A stretch of DNA of 64,000 nt from Ehretia macrophylla. Its lineage: Eukaryota; Streptophyta; Magnoliopsida; Boraginales; Ehretiaceae. Positions 24,621-38,420 of the stretch are shown here, piece by piece. Position 1 is the stretch's first letter. Each line of letters begins with the position of its first letter. The notes beneath the pieces were generated by a model that saw only the letters and a program-made list of their open reading frames with translations, was not told the origin of the DNA and made no database searches. The translations under genes and the position numbers were made by a program. The stretch spans positions 66,322,263-66,386,262 of the forward strand of contig CM075773.1 of the NCBI GenBank assembly GCA_037974665.1, read 5' to 3'.

Positions 24621-26085
24621 ACATGAATGGAAGTGTTTTATGACCAAAAAAAGAAAAATAAAAACAGCGAGTGAAATCCGTATGCATTAGCACTATAAAA
24701 TAAAACACCTTTTGCCTCCAAGTATTAGATAAAATGATTAGATAGTAACTTGTTGTGATCAAAATTTTTAAATTCGAACACGTGCTCCCTGTCATAAATA
24801 AATGTTAGATATCTCTTAATAGATCTGAAACATGTGTTCGGGCCTACAGATACACCATGAAATTTGTAGTGCTGGATAAATTCAACTGTGATCCTTTGTT
24901 GGTGAATTCGTCGTCATCCCAAAAGAAAAAAAAGGGAAAGAAAGAAAGAAAAGAAAAGAACACCATGTGTTTGGTGTGGTCTATGAGCACCAGATCTGTA
25001 TCAGAAATTCTTTTTGTGGATAAGCAACTCCCGTGTCCAATAAACTTTTTGCCTTTTCTTTTAGCTGCCTTTAATTTTCCCTGCCCCACCAAAGGAAGAA
25101 AAATTCCTCAACCCAAAACAAATTTCAACTAGAAATTAAATCTTCTAAATCACCCAACAATTATCATGTGATGTTACAAATTAAGAAGCTAAAACGGTAT
25201 ATTGATCGAGAAAATAATCTTAATGTCCAATCTTTCTTTGGATTTGGTTATTGATTAAAATTGTTGCTTTAAAATAAAAGATTGTTTAATTTATTTCATA
25301 TATTTTGCTTCTTAGTATTTGAATTGATTTTAAACACACAAAGTAAGATAAAACATAAAATTTTAACGAGGAAGATTATACTAAGATTCTATCTTTAACA
25401 ATATCATGTAAGCAAATAGTAATTAGTACTCTTAAACTTATCTATAAAATTATCACAATATTTAAAAATTTAGACTGCCCCGACACATGCATGCTGCATT
25501 CATTTTTTTTTTTGTATTTATATATTTCTTTAATAGGTCCGACATGTATACCATTGCATGTATACAGTTTTAATATTTTAAATAGGTGACGACAAAACTT
25601 GAATCTAGAATCTTTTGATAATTAAACTCTAATACCATATTAAATTATCACCTCATCTAACATAATAAGCTATTAGAGATGAGATTTTATATTTATTTAT
25701 TATTTCCAACATTATCATTAATATTGTACAATAAGATGGAAAGATTTTCCACTTCAAGCTCAAGATCATAAAAGAATCTTTTTTCATATAATATGTAACA
25801 TAAAAATGTTTGATATTTACCTTTCTTTTGAACCTTAATCAAAGCTCAAATCTCGCTTCTCCCCTAATCACAAATGTTGATGCTATTCCTGCTTATAAAA
25901 CCACTTGCCGTTCAAGTAAATAATTATAAGATATGAAAATTTTCATATAACGTTGGCTGTCTAGGTCCCTGCTTATGTCATCAATTATCATATAAAAATT
26001 AATCATAAAAAGTGGAAAAAAGAATTCGTTTAACATGGCTTATCGAAAAATTTAAGTGTATAAAATCATCCGCGGAAAAGTCTTA
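24621..26085. other. AT-rich intergenic DNA
   Basis: An A/G-rich tract occurs at about 24921-24960. The open frames around it are low-complexity on both strands. No gene is supported up to the CACTA element. Confidence 0.5.
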
Positions 26086-26941
26086 CACTACCAGAAATAC
26101 TGCATTAATAGGTGATGGCCAAAAGGCGACGGCCAGGACTTCGTCGCCATTGGCCACCACTTAGTGACCAATGGCGATGGAACCTTTGCGCCAAATTTTG
26201 GTGCTAAACCTTGCGACCAAGTTGTGACGATTTGCTGACGGAACTATGTAATTGTCGTCATTTCGTCGTTGAATTGTGATAACATAGCGACGAACGGGAA
26301 AAATATAAAAGATTGTCGTAATACCGTCACAAATTAGCGACAACATTGTGACGACTAATAGAAAATAAAACGGTAGCTGCTAAACCGTCGCTCATTAGAG
26401 ATGAATTAGCGACGAATCAAATTTCCCGCTTCTAGATAAAAAAAAATCGCCGTTAATTCGTCGTCACTTAGCAACAGGATAACGACGATTATTGTATTTT
26501 TTTAAATAAACCGCATATAAATAATGAAACCATAGCTACTGCATCGCTACATGGGCAACGAGTTTGCAACGGTTTATTAAATGAATAAAATTTTGCTTAA
26601 TGAGATAAAAATCGTCGCTAAGTCTTCGCAAAAAGGGTGACGAAATAGCTACGGTTAGCTAAGTTTAGAAAATACCGAGTATAGTTATAAAAATTATCGC
26701 TAATTCGTTACTAATAGGGCGACGACTTAGCGAAGGCCATTCAAATTTTTAACAAAACTGCGTATGCACTTTTAATTATTTCAGATTTGTACCTGTTAAT
26801 TTATTATTAATTATGAATTGTGCCTAAAAAGTTATGCTTAATTATGAAATGTGCCTATTAAGTTATGTTTAATTATGAATTATACCTATTAATTTGCAAT
26901 TAATTATGAATTGTACCTATGAGTTTGTGTTTAATTAGAAT

Positions 26942-27235
26942 TTATACAAAAAAGACCTTCTCTGTAAGAGTCTTAGTAAAAGGATCTGCTAAGTAATTTG
27001 TAAAGGCAATTTTATCTACCACTATGTCTCCTCTTTGGATGAATTTCTAAATTAAGTGATATTTTCTCTTAATACATTTGCCTTTTCTATGATTCCTCGA
27101 CTCTTTACTTTGTGCTACTGCACCACTGTTATTGCAGTATATAACTATTGGTTTCTCTACAACAGGCACCACCCCCAAATCTAACAAGAACTTTCTCAAC
27201 TAAACAGCTTCTTCAATAGCTTCTGATGCCTAAGA
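26942..27235 (-). pseudogene. Copia RNase H fragment inside the CACTA element
   Basis: Minus-strand translation gives ASEAIEEAV, a stop, then LRKFLLDLGVVPVVEKP. It continues with IVIYCNNSGAVAQSKES, then KRKYHLI, and ends NYLADPFTKTL. This is the end of a Ty1/Copia polyprotein (RNase H D/N motif and LADPFTK tail). At least three in-frame stops make it dead. It differs in wording from the Copia element at 41767-64000, so it comes from another lineage. No LTR is attached. Confidence 0.85.
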
Positions 27236-27699
27236 TCGACCGTAGTATATCAACTGACCATGAGGAGACTCAGTTGCTAGTGAGCAGCGAGTTGGGGAGC
27301 TACAACAGCACTAGATGAGTGGGAGCAGTATGGATTCCCATCTTTGGAGTCCTATACTATATGGTAGATAGATCAACAGACACATCTATCGTTGTATGAT
27401 AATGGGTAAGAGTTCAATTAATACTTCTTTCAAGAATACACGATTAGTTATTTTTTCTTATACAATTAACGTTTTATTGTATTTTTAATTATTATAGATG
27501 GGTACCGATTGGAGCTTCTTGGGAGATAGTTAATATACTATCTATCGGGTTCACCGAGCCTTGGACGTTGTGGGGATAAATTTCACCTGAGGTTAGGTAG
27601 AGATGGTTCTTTGCTTTTTAGGCACCAAGTTTATGATTTAATTGTAGTATAAATATTTTAGTTATGTATATAGCATCGAATTATATATATGTTGCATTA

Positions 27700-28740
27700 C
27701 TAATTACTTAATCTTTGTCTACAAATAGTGTATAAATGGTGGCCCTGTGATGACCTTACATACATCGGTTATTTTACTAGACAATCAATGCGATACGAGA
27801 CCTCTTCCATAAGGATCATAAACACGAGAAGAAAAAATGGCTAGTTTGGAATGCCCAAGACATGTAGGACATGCTATGTGAGCACTGGGGGTCAGAGGAA
27901 TGGAAGAAGAAGTCAGAGACCAAATCAAACAACTGAAAGAGTAGGCCTTCCCCCTATTATTCTGGTCCTGTCCCATTCCACAAGGTTAAGAGAAGAATGG
28001 TAAGTCTTAAACTTTAGGGTTGAAAATTATAATATTATATCTAAATATTCAACTATATATTAATCCCCTAATGCTTCTTTGGTGAAAGTATATATATTGC
28101 AGGAAAAAGAGTTGGGTTAATTATTGACGAGGGCAGAGGTGTTCGAGAGGTCTTATCACAAGGCTCCAAATGCTTCTTACTCCGACCTTAGAGTTGCTAT
28201 GACTATGGTATTATTTTAATAAAAAAAATGAATTACTCCACTTTTTAATAATACATATGTAATAAAAATTAAAATTTTTTAATTTTTAATTACAAGCCAA
28301 GTATATTGAAATGGTCCAGTAGGCCATATAGACTTCCCAGGGAGATCTGACGGCACCGCTTATCGATCATGATGCGCTATTTTATGAGGTGGCAAGTAGC
28401 TCAAGTAGAGGACGGGTGTACAGACACGGGTCGCAGGGTGTCTGTTTTAAAGGATCTGCACACACCGTTCTATACACTGGTTGTCGAATTATCGAGAAAG
28501 ACATGCAACATACTGTGAATCAAGTGACATTGAGCTTTCGACAGATGGTGACCCAGGACAAGCGTCTCTATTTCCTAGAGCAGTAGATAGCCATGCTGAC
28601 CCAAATGATGTCGCATCCAACTCCTCCGTCTCAGGATTAGTATTAGCCTCCGACTCAAGACCAAGGAGATAATGAGACCCAAAGGGGATCCACAGGGAGG
28701 GTAGCAACTGTATTTGGATTTTGTACAAATGTTTTCAATT
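27700..28740 (+). pseudogene. CACTA-associated transposase_24-like gene remnant
   Basis: Pieces in changing frames include NGLVWNAQDM and then MLCEHWGSEEWKKKSETKSNN (27870-27940). Further pieces are AEVFERSYHKAP (28135-28175) and a final block with SSSRGRVYRHGSQGV (28389-28440). Their order and wording match the plant En/Spm-associated family Pfam names Transposase_24, normally encoded beside the main tnp2-type transposase. Introns appear at about 28000-28100 and 28200-28290. Stops such as that after KSNN and inside 28100-28330 show that the gene is broken. Confidence 0.65.
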
Positions 28741-29401
28741 TTTTGTAAAAACTTTTGTAAATATTTTGAATTTTAGATAATTATATATTTAATTTTGTAT
28801 AATTAATTAATTTTATTCAATTTTTAGCTAAATTTTACACATATTCTAAATAAATAAAAATAAAAATAATTAATGATAACATAAAATTCTAAATAAATGA
28901 AAAATAAAAAATAATAATTAAAAAATCAACAACAGCTTTAGTAACGAATTTTACCAATGACTTCAATGACGACCTTCACTGTTTTAAGTGATGAATTTAG
29001 CCACGAATTGCATTGCTCTTAGCCATGACATTAGCGATGGTTTACACTACATTTAGTGACGAGTTTAGCCATGGTTTGCACTACCTTTAGCGACGATTAA
29101 CACATTTTTTTAGTCACGAATTTAATGATAACTTTTGTGACGGTTGCTAGCAACAACTTTTGCAACGGTTATAACGTTATCTTGGCGATGACTATGGCAA
29201 CAAAAATTTCAAATTATTCTATCATATGAATGATGGCCAAAACCGTCACCATATTTTTGCCATAGCGACGATTTAGGTAATCAGCAATGTCTTTTGTAAC
29301 GATACACACAAACGCATCGCTGTTTTGTTGCCTTTCATTTTTGGCAACGAATCAGCGATAGTTTATCTCTATCGCCTAGCAGCCAGGTTTTTGTAGTGTT
29401 A

Positions 29402-29907
29402 TAGATATTGAAAAGCATTAAGCAAGTTGTAAGACAATCACTCATCCAAGTAAACAATCAAGTCCTATGCACAACGTTCTAGCTAAATTAAATATTCATA
29501 ATTTATTGTTTGTAACGAAATTGGCACATACTTTAACCCTTTTCAATACTAAATTAAGGACTTCCATTTTTTATTAGCTAAACCGATAGAATGCATGAAA
29601 TGTAAGGTGTAAATTATTTTGAACTGTGTTAACAACTCATTACATGGAAAGAAATTTAACATTTTTTTGGGGTCATGTTGGAAAATTATACTTATTCCAT
29701 ATTTTGTTTTGGTCATGTTAGAAAAATATAGTTCAAATTGTTAAATCATGACGTCTAATACTAACATATAAGATTTTAGATTATTTCACAAAACACCTAT
29801 ATATTAATTCTAGGATGGAACATTACAATTTTAACATGGTATTAGAATTCGACCTTATTCCAATCCTCCATCCTATGCGGACGTCTTCTAAGTTCACAAG
29901 CAGATCA
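29402..29907. other. intergenic DNA between CACTA and LTR elements
   Basis: AT-rich sequence with no gene. A phrase like TTAACATGGTATTAGAATTC near 29840 recalls the dispersed repeats at about 2200 and 20900. Confidence 0.4.
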
Positions 29908-30926
29908 TTATGTGTGAGACCCGACCATGAATTTTATGTGCATTTACTTGCTTTAATTGTTATTTGAAAGTAATATATGCATTTAGACTTCAAGTATTTG
30001 TAATTGCATTGGCATTTCATTTAATTTGGCAAACTAGGGCAAGATGGTCATTATTGGAATTGTTGATGAATTAGTAGTCTTTCAACATTTGTGATATTTT
30101 GCCTAGTGGCATACTTGCAATTACAACCAAAGTGCTTATATAAGTGGTCATTTGACCTTAGGTGATATTTTGCTAGCTTATAATAGTGGACCATTGATCA
30201 TTGGACCTTGCAAATAAAACACAAAAACAAAGAAAAAGAAAGAGAAGCTCAAGACCAAGCTAGAGAGAAAGAGGGGAAAATTTCAAAGCTAGGGTTTGGT
30301 GATTTTGGGAGAAATTGAATATGAGCTTGCTAGCTAGGATCAAAACCAAAGTTGATTTAACTCATTTTTTGCTCTACCTTGTTTGTTCTTGCATTATTCT
30401 TCAAAATAGGTGAGGGGTTATTCAAATCTAAGTTTTAAAGTTTATATTTTTGGTTATAAATTCATATATTTGTGTTATATTTGTTGTTTTTGCATGTATA
30501 TCTTGCTAACTAGTGCCTAGAGAGTAACATATATGTATATGAGCTTCAATGAACCATCAAATGTTATATATTAGCTTTAAAGTGTTGTTGGTTGAATAAT
30601 AACTTAGATATGAAGCTAATTGATTCCTAACATAAATATGAAGCTTATTTGCATACATATATGTTCATAGCATGATTTTATGGCTTGTTAGAAATTTGGT
30701 GGCATTTTAGTGAATTTTCCAAAAATTCCAGCAATGGTGCCTTTTTTGTAAATTGCTTATCAACCTTGTTTAGTGCTTAGTTTTGTTAATGTTTTGCACT
30801 TATAATGTATTATAGTTGACATATATGATGGTTAGGCAAAGATTAAACATTTATATTATTTATAGGAGGGTTAAAAGTTGGATAAAAGGTTAGTTAAATG
30901 TTAATTGTTAGATGTTGTAAAGCATG

Positions 30927-33128
30927 TGTCATGCCCCGACCCAACCCCACGCTATAAGTCAAGTCGGACCCGATAAACGGACATAGTCTCCTCTGTACTG
31001 TGAACTAACCAATTACCTGCACTCAGAAGAATTCACACAATACAACAATACCTTATTCATATATAACACTTTTCAAGTTCATAAAGTAGTTCCAGCCTTA
31101 TACTTAGCCAACAATTAACCATGTATGCATTCTAGTTAACATTCATGAACTGAAGCCATTAGAACTACTTAAACTATTACATGTCACCATTAAAGTCTTT
31201 AACTTAAACTTTACAAACCCCTATCATAAGATAATACATACAAGGCCTTAAAGGTCTCAAAATAGATACAATCATTCAACACCAACATTCATTACAAGCA
31301 ATACAAATGTCGATCACACAAGCCACATAAGCACTCCAACCTCAAGGTAAGCACAATCAAGGAAAGACTTCTAGTTGTACTTCTTCCTTCTCAACAACCA
31401 ACTGAGGCTCAATTTCCGCCTCTCCTAAAACATTGTTAGATAAAAAGGGTGAGCAAAACACTATACTCAGCGAGATAGGGGATAGTTTATCCAGGGATCT
31501 TTCGAAAATATTTTCATTCAATGCAAGTAGATAAGTCATATAACCGATAACAAAATAAGACAATCATTTAAATAATAAACGATATCACACATTAAAAAGG
31601 ATACGTTACGATAACCCTTATCACTCTATATCATTGACGATCACGATCACAATCTCAATCACGAGCACAATCCAATAACGATAAGTCGGCATCCCAAACT
31701 CCAATGGTACTTCGGATATACCCAATACCTACGACCCAACACTCCCTGGCGATCTTCAGACTAGGCGAGTGAGGGAATAGGGCGCGGAGATAGAACGACC
31801 AACCCTGACAAGCCCGATGCCGCCTAGAGAGGCTCATCACATCCGTCTTGAACGATAAGGTTGCGCAACCATCGATACGATCACAAGATATAACATTTAA
31901 CACTTAGAAATCACACACTTCAATAACACACAATTGAGGACAACAAAAGAGGTTGTTCTTTCAAATTGGCAATAGAAATCAATTTAAACAATAGAACATA
32001 TAGACATTTCAATTATAGCCATGAACTCAAACTTTACCATCATTCTCTAACTTTCCGATTAACCTCATTTAAACAACATTCAACTCTTTAGCATTCACAC
32101 ATACAATTTCAATTCAAAACTAGCTTTATGAATACCATTGAACTTAACTAAAACTCTAAACAAGAGTACTTTAATAGCCATTAAACAATTCATAACAATC
32201 CACTTAGTTCAATTAAACTCTAGCAACCTCTAAGCATTTATTAGGTCTCATTTAGCATAAAACTAGCATATCACCTTGCCTAACACATACACACACACAC
32301 ACACACATGGCCCTTTGTTCATACACACACATACACACATTATTTTTTAACCACATTCTAGCTATTCTAGCAATATAAACACTTATGGCACACATTTGAG
32401 GCATTGAAACAAGCATTAAACCATCAAACATTAAACTTTGCATAAAAGTACTATTCATCATATTCCTCATATGTCCATTTGCAATCTTTAACTAAACAAG
32501 TGCAACAACACTAAAAGAGTACTCTACTAACTATATAAACATCATTCATGGCAAGATTTAGCATTATAACCAACATTTATAACATAACACTTCATATTCT
32601 AACAAAACTAATAACTTTAAAATGCACAAATAAGATGATCCCTCACCAAATACAAGTAGTAGAAGCTAGGAAATGGCTTTGGATGGCTCAAGAACACCTC
32701 AAACAAGCTTGCAATGGATCAAATAGCAAAACCCTAGAAAAATTTCCCAATTTTCCTTTCTCCTTGAGCCGTCGGGTCTCAAGCCTTTTTTTTTTCTTTT
32801 TTTGAACATTTTTTTGTGTATTAATTTGTGTTATAAAAGATGACAAGGGTGTATGGTGGGCTTGGGCTTGGGTTTGTATTAGTTTGGGCTCAATTTAATA
32901 GGTATACTAATTAAAAATCAAAACATGCTAAGTCTTCTAATGGCCCAAAAATGCAAGCTAGACTACACTATTCATGTGATACACCAATCTTTTTATAATT
33001 CTCATTCCCGATATGTTATGCACATAATTTCGATGAACGAATACTATAAATATGACAAGTATCATGGGAAAAATATAAATTTTAAAAAATAAAATAGTAA
33101 AATTTTCACTCTGGGTTTGGGCGTCACA
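30927..33128 (-). mobile_element. solo LTR of the same broad Gypsy family, reverse-oriented
   Basis: On the minus strand it starts TGTGACGCCCAAACCC and ends GGTTGGGTCGGGGCATGACA, nearly the same end as the chromovirus LTR at 58900-58925. Flanks GCATG (30922-30926) and ACATG (33129-33133) form a target duplication with one mismatch. Internal homology includes the CGCCCTATTCCCTCACTCGCC stretch (31765-31790 region, minus strand). It has no coding interior, so it is a solo LTR inserted into another solo LTR. Confidence 0.85.
32285..32306. repeat. (CA)n microsatellite
   Basis: A simple CA repeat lies inside the reverse-oriented solo LTR. It is the cause of the long open frame on the opposite strand. 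Confidence 0.9.
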
Positions 33129-34421
33129 ACATGATTATGATGATTTATACACTTGTGTTGCATTATAAGCTAGTTAGGTGTTGGTTACATACTAGATGCT
33201 ATGTTGTAAGTCAATGTGCTATTGAGTGATAATGTGGTCAATATATGGAAATGTACATGTGTAAAGTTAAATGCTATTGCAAATGTTTTAAAGCATTTTC
33301 TAAGGGTTGAGTAACCTATTTTATTACCTAATCAATGTGTTTTAAATAGAAATGAATTGTTGATTGAATGTTAAACGTGATTGAGGGGCAACCTACTTTG
33401 TTGTCCTCTCTAAATGAATGTGAATGCGACTATTTAATGCAACTGTTATGTGAGGCATGTTAGCGTCGTGTTGCATTGGGCGGTATCAGGCTTGCCAGGC
33501 GATGACACAGTTACCATGTTCTATCCTCTATCTTGCATGGACGGAGCATGTTCATGGAGTGTGGGCCTAGGTTTCGGTGTCCATCCGAATTGCACCTACT
33601 GGGAGTGACAAGAAGCGATAGAGTTCGTGATGGTGGTATAAGGAGCGACATCAACAATCTTTAGTGTATCCTTTTAAATGGTTATAAAGCTTTAATGTTT
33701 ACTTGAGCCAAATATAATTAACTGCTTAATGTTGTACATTGCTTATAAAGTGCTTACTTGAGTTAGTGTTGGTTAGATGTTTAATGCATGTATGTGGTCG
33801 TAAAGTTTCTATGTTTACTTGAACTAGCATGTTTAGATGTCTTATGTTTATATTTATTGTTGTTAATGTTTGTTTTGTTAATTATGCTTAAAGTGCTCAT
33901 TCGTTTCATATGGTTTCAAATGCATGTTTTCAAAAGGATTTTCAAGTTAAAAGTTTTTCCAAAACCTTCTCGTTTACCCCCTCATTGAGCTTGTGAAGCT
34001 CACCCCATTTTAACAACATTTCAGGTGAAGCCAAGTGTGAGCCTCAAGGAGATTGGAAGTGATAGCTATGTTTATCGTGCTTTGGATTATGTTCATATTA
34101 TTTGTGAAGTTTATGTAGGTTATAATGTAATGGAGAATTATTATAGAAATGTATTATTGGGTATTAAAGAGTTGTTATGACGACCTGTTGTAATGAATTC
34201 TTGAATGTATTTGAGAAGTTTTAGTGGTTCTGATGTACTATTTTGTGGGTATTAGTGATTGAGCTTTTGTAGTGTGCTTTAGCAGACTTAGGAGGAGTGA
34301 TATTGTTAAACCCGTGGCATCACGATCCCAGGATTGTTCGTAGTTCATGTAAGTTTGGGTATTATTTCAATTTATGTGGTATCAAAGACTGTATTATTGA
34401 AAGTAGGGTTGTGACATTATG

Positions 34422-37400
34422 TTTATTCAAAGTTGTCTCTTCAATCTTGGTCACACACAATTATTATACCATTAAAATTATCTTTCGAATCCTAGTTACA
34501 TGAAAATGAGAGCGTTCAGAAAAATACAATCCTCTTACATGCATGGACTGATCATAACTTCCAATGCATGCATTTAAGGTTCTAAACTATTTTATCTAAT
34601 AATAATTTATTTTAAGATAGAACTTCATGATTCTTAACAAGTAATAAGAAGTTAAGGAATTCAACATATATGTATGATATATGTCTTTGTCTGTTGGGGG
34701 TCGCACGCAGTGTAACATTGTCAAGAAGGAGCTTAGGGCAAGTGAATTGAATAAGCCATCACTTACAACTCAGTGCAATGAAATATTTTCATTAGCAAAA
34801 TGAAAAAGTAGAATGTTATACCCTACCTATTGGGATTAGTATGCCTTAAATACGACGAACACTATGACATTTCAATATAATTGGATACACTTGTAACTTA
34901 TTGGTATTAATGATTATTCCATTCATGAGTACTTCCATTGTACGTATCTCTCTTGTTTATGTTTACATGCATGTATAAAGGCCCTTGACTCAAGTAAATG
35001 GCTTAGATGCACAGTGGTCATGCATAGAAGGTCTAAGTCATGGATATTTATTTCATATTCTTATTCATAGCCAGATGGTAAAGCTTGGAACTTAACCGGA
35101 TAAGGTTATAGTAAGAAAGTCTCCGACTTCTAGGGTTACCTACCTTGGTCATTGAAGGTATTTCTGAATTTATCTCACTAGTGTATGAGTCATGCTTTAA
35201 AGTAAATAAATTTAGGTATGATCTCTAAAACAGTACTATCAAAGGTAAAGATCAATATACTTAATACTACTAACTGGGCAGTGCTCTATCTTAAGTCTAT
35301 GTGGATGAACCAATGAAGTTAGATTCATATGTTTTTATTCACCATGGGTAAAATCTCAGTCATGGAGAAATAACTCCGTGTTTTGGGATGGATTTAATTA
35401 GTTAGGTTGTGCACATATGCATTACAGAATCCATCCCATCTTTTGATGGAATGATCGCCCCTTCAAGATTATCCAGTAGTTCATCTAGATTTAAGTTTAG
35501 TGATATAATAACTCATTTAAGGGTTATATCGGGCACTAGACTTGTGAATGGAACTGTAGTAGATCAAGTGGATCATGTCCAAAGGATGGTTATATCTTGG
35601 ATTAGAAGTCCTAAGAGTAAAATGCAATCAAAAAAGTGACAGTATAAGGGTAAAGACTTTGTCTAGATTGCGGGTGTTAAATGGAGGGCATTTTGGTCAT
35701 TTTCACTTAATAGATCAAAGACAGGGGTCATACCTCATATGATGATTTTTTGTTGGATATAGTCATTGCCCTAGAGTGCAACCATAATTTTTTAGTGGAA
35801 TGAGTTAAGATTAAAATAGTAAAAATATAGTTAACAATTAGCAAGACTGTTATGGTCATTTTGAGAGCTAGGACTCTAGGACAATAATGTTCTTTGGTTT
35901 CTCTTCTAGCCACTTGCCTATTACTAGCTTGGTTTTTATTCTTGGACTTACTATATATGTCGCGTGAATATATGAGGAAAGAATAGATAAGAGCCCTTAT
36001 CGAAATAGCTAGAATTAGAACATTAGGACAAAAAACGTTGTCTTAAAGAAAATGTTTGTCTTAATTGGCCTGAGAGTCCTAATTACAATGACACGGCGGC
36101 TCACTCTCATCCTTCAGCATCTATAGGCGTGTAGTGTGAGGTGAATTGGACAAAGAAAAAGTCTAGATAATAATATATTTGATTTGATTTTTCACCGTAT
36201 CATCTATATACCCTACCTCCATGCTGCTACAAGATACTCTGACCTGGATCCAGTTGATATGGATTGTAATGTTAAATGAGCGACTGCCACACATAGGGCC
36301 GCATGTACACACAACACTCAATCTCCTTCTCTCTCTCTCTCTCTTTTTTTTTTTTTTTTTGTCGGAACACAACACTCAAAAAATCAATGTAATTTAATTT
36401 ACATCTACAAGGTCGATATACGCGAGTGACTCTCACGTACACGTAGGGGTCTAAATGCATGTACTAGACTCGATCCATGCAATCTTATAATTTATATATA
36501 ATTCTCATTTCCTTTTGGTAATATAACCATATTTGTTGATATAATTCTCATTTATTGGTTCATAAAGTCTACGATCCACATAACCATGTTACATTCTGCA
36601 TTTTTCCTGTACTTGAATGTCTAGTTAAGGGATATCTAAGAGTAAAGTAACGTGTAATAATTCATGTTATACGTAAACTCTTTTTTTATTGAACATAAAT
36701 AAATATAACAGATTCATCTTTAATAATTTAAACTTTTAAAAATGTATATCAATATATAAATATAGTAAATACACTTACTAATCGATCCATCCTGAACTTG
36801 GTATATTAACTTATTATAACTTACAGAAACAATAGATTAAGTTGGCCCTATCCTCATGCTCTGAAAATCATACACGACATAGGTGATTTACACTCAACTA
36901 GTTACAACTTGCCTTAACCAGTCATGTGACTAGCAAAACACGTACACGTTAGTGTGCATTAACATCAAACTCCTTGTGACCCCAAGGGGTTGCTCCAACA
37001 GTAAGTGGGTTGTGGTAGAATTCTGCTTAGAGCGGGTTTGAGCCCTCCTGGCTACATAAGATGTTTGATTGAATTGGTACATTCTTAGGTCGGGTCGCTG
37101 TACTTTTGAATTTTAATCCATATATGTTAGATCAGGTGGTGGTCAGGATGCCAACATAACTCATCTAGGGACCGAAAGTCTCTGTGATGATAATGTTTAA
37201 TCCAATTTATGTATCGTAAATTAATTGAGGTAGGAATATTTTTCGGGTTTAAAAAAAAAATCGAACTTCTTGTGCTTCGCGTGGCCTATAAATTCAGTTC
37301 CTCCCGGAAGTTCCCATTATGGATTATTTGTTACTATGAATTGGGATATGATCTCGGCCAATGGAAAGGATCAAACGTGCAAACATGCTGTTGGTTTAGC

Positions 37401-38420
37401 ATGATATACTGCTTGTTTGCTCATTTATAGAAATAGGGAACGATTCATAAAGCACACAAAGTGTCTCCCCTCTATTATTATAAATATAAAAACGACTACT
37501 TAAATCCTCTTTTTTTACTAATTTAAAATAATTAATTCAACTTATTTCATATATTTACAATACTTACTTAGAAACTAACGTATATAATATCTTACACTAA
37601 AGTGAGATATCACACAAAGAACAGTTATTTGCTGATTGTCGAAGTACATTGGCCACTTACAGTAGGATTCGCTTTGGGTGCCATCTTTTGTTAACCCCCT
37701 TGTACTTCAAAGCAAAGTGGAGCTCTCACTTGAATTGACATCAGTCTTTCTGTAGGTTGTAGATGCCCGGGTAGGCGTCGATAGCAAGCAGACAATTTTG
37801 AAGACAAACCATGTGAAGTGTTTGTTCTGTCACATCCTTCCTGTTAAATTCCAACCTCGTCAAAAAGTGTAAATGATTAAAAAAGTTTATTGTATTATTT
37901 ATTGTTAAATTTGAATCATGAGTCGTTTAAGATGAGCTGTTCTAATCCATATGACCTAAGTGGGAAAAGTTAGGTAACTTTCTAATACATGATACTTAAA
38001 TTCAATCCATTAATAGAACTAAAACATACGTTCTATTAATATCAAACTAAGAGAAACAGTTATCTTCTCTATTTCTCTCAATATCTCTCAAAAAGACAAA
38101 CTATTTAGATATTTAGGCTGTGAATTAATCAGAGTACAAGACAGTATTATGCACTTTGATTCTCGGCATAAGTAGTGGAATAAACACGTTCAATGATCAG
38201 ACGTATTATGCTATATAAAAGGTTAGACTTCTTTTATGACTTTAACAGTACACGAAAATACTGTATTAAGTATTAAAAATTCTTTATTTATTATTTTCAA
38301 TACATATATGTAAGTATTGGCGGAATTTGCTTTTAAGCTTTGCATGTGAAAAGTTCTAATATTTTTAAATGGGTGACAACGAGACTTGCACCCATGACCC
38401 AGACTCTATCATGTTAAGTT
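34422..38420. other. intergenic DNA with scattered repeats
   Basis: No gene is supported. A copy of dispersed repeat family A lies at about 34690-34805. The stretch 34830-36120 has the even base composition and phrases (TTGGGATTAGTATGCC) sometimes seen at LTR starts, but no boundaries or target duplication were found. A CT/poly-T tract covers 36323-36360. Confidence 0.4.
34690..34805. repeat. dispersed repeat family A, copy 2
   Basis: GAAGGAGCTTAGGGCAAG, CCATCACTTACAAC and TCATTAGCAAAATG align in order with copy 3 (39120-39235), and the first block also aligns with copy 1 (23620-23700). It is noncoding. Confidence 0.55.

Larger units (their letters stand above)
26086..29398. mobile_element. 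CACTA (En/Spm) transposon, degenerate, 3.3 kb
   Basis: The element begins CACTACCAGAAATACTGC and ends, in reverse complement, CACTACAAAAACCTGGCTGC. It is flanked by the 3-bp target duplication TTA (26083-26085 and 29399-29401), as expected for this superfamily. Both subterminal regions (about 26100-26760 and 28930-29390) are packed with diverged copies of a GCGACGA-like motif in both orientations, the usual transposase-binding arrays. The centre holds a dead transposase-associated gene (27700-28740) and a reverse-oriented scrap of Copia pol (26942-27235). No intact transposase is present. Confidence 0.9.
29913..34416 (+). mobile_element. solo LTR of a Gypsy-type element, interrupted
   Basis: The unit starts TGTGAGACCCGACC and ends GGGTTGTGACA, with the 5-bp target duplication TTATG on both sides (29908-29912 and 34417-34421). 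Without the nested insertion it is about 2.3 kb. Its parts follow the LTRs of the chromovirus at 48902-58925: a block like GGGCAACCTACTTTGTTGTCC (33405) and one like TTGGGCGGTATCAGGCTTGCC (33477). There is a TATATAA box at 30137-30143 and then a leader-like segment. No internal coding region is present, so this is the product of LTR-LTR recombination. A reverse-oriented relative is inserted at 30927-33128. Confidence 0.85.

Noticed and set aside
26100..29390. Repeated GCGACGA-like words as a possible CRISPR or satellite array
   Set aside because: Position at both subterminal regions of an element with CACTA ends and TTA duplications explains them as transposase-binding repeats.
32252..32470. 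Minus-strand ORF with Cys/Val repeats
   Set aside because: It arises from the (CA)n microsatellite inside a solo LTR.
35409..35639. ORF of 76 codons in the 34.8-36.1 kb stretch
   Set aside because: No recognisable motif; the surrounding DNA looks like degraded repeat sequence without definable ends.
34830..36120. Possible LTR or TRIM-type element
   Set aside because: LTR-like wording at the left, but I could not find matching ends, a primer site or a target duplication.
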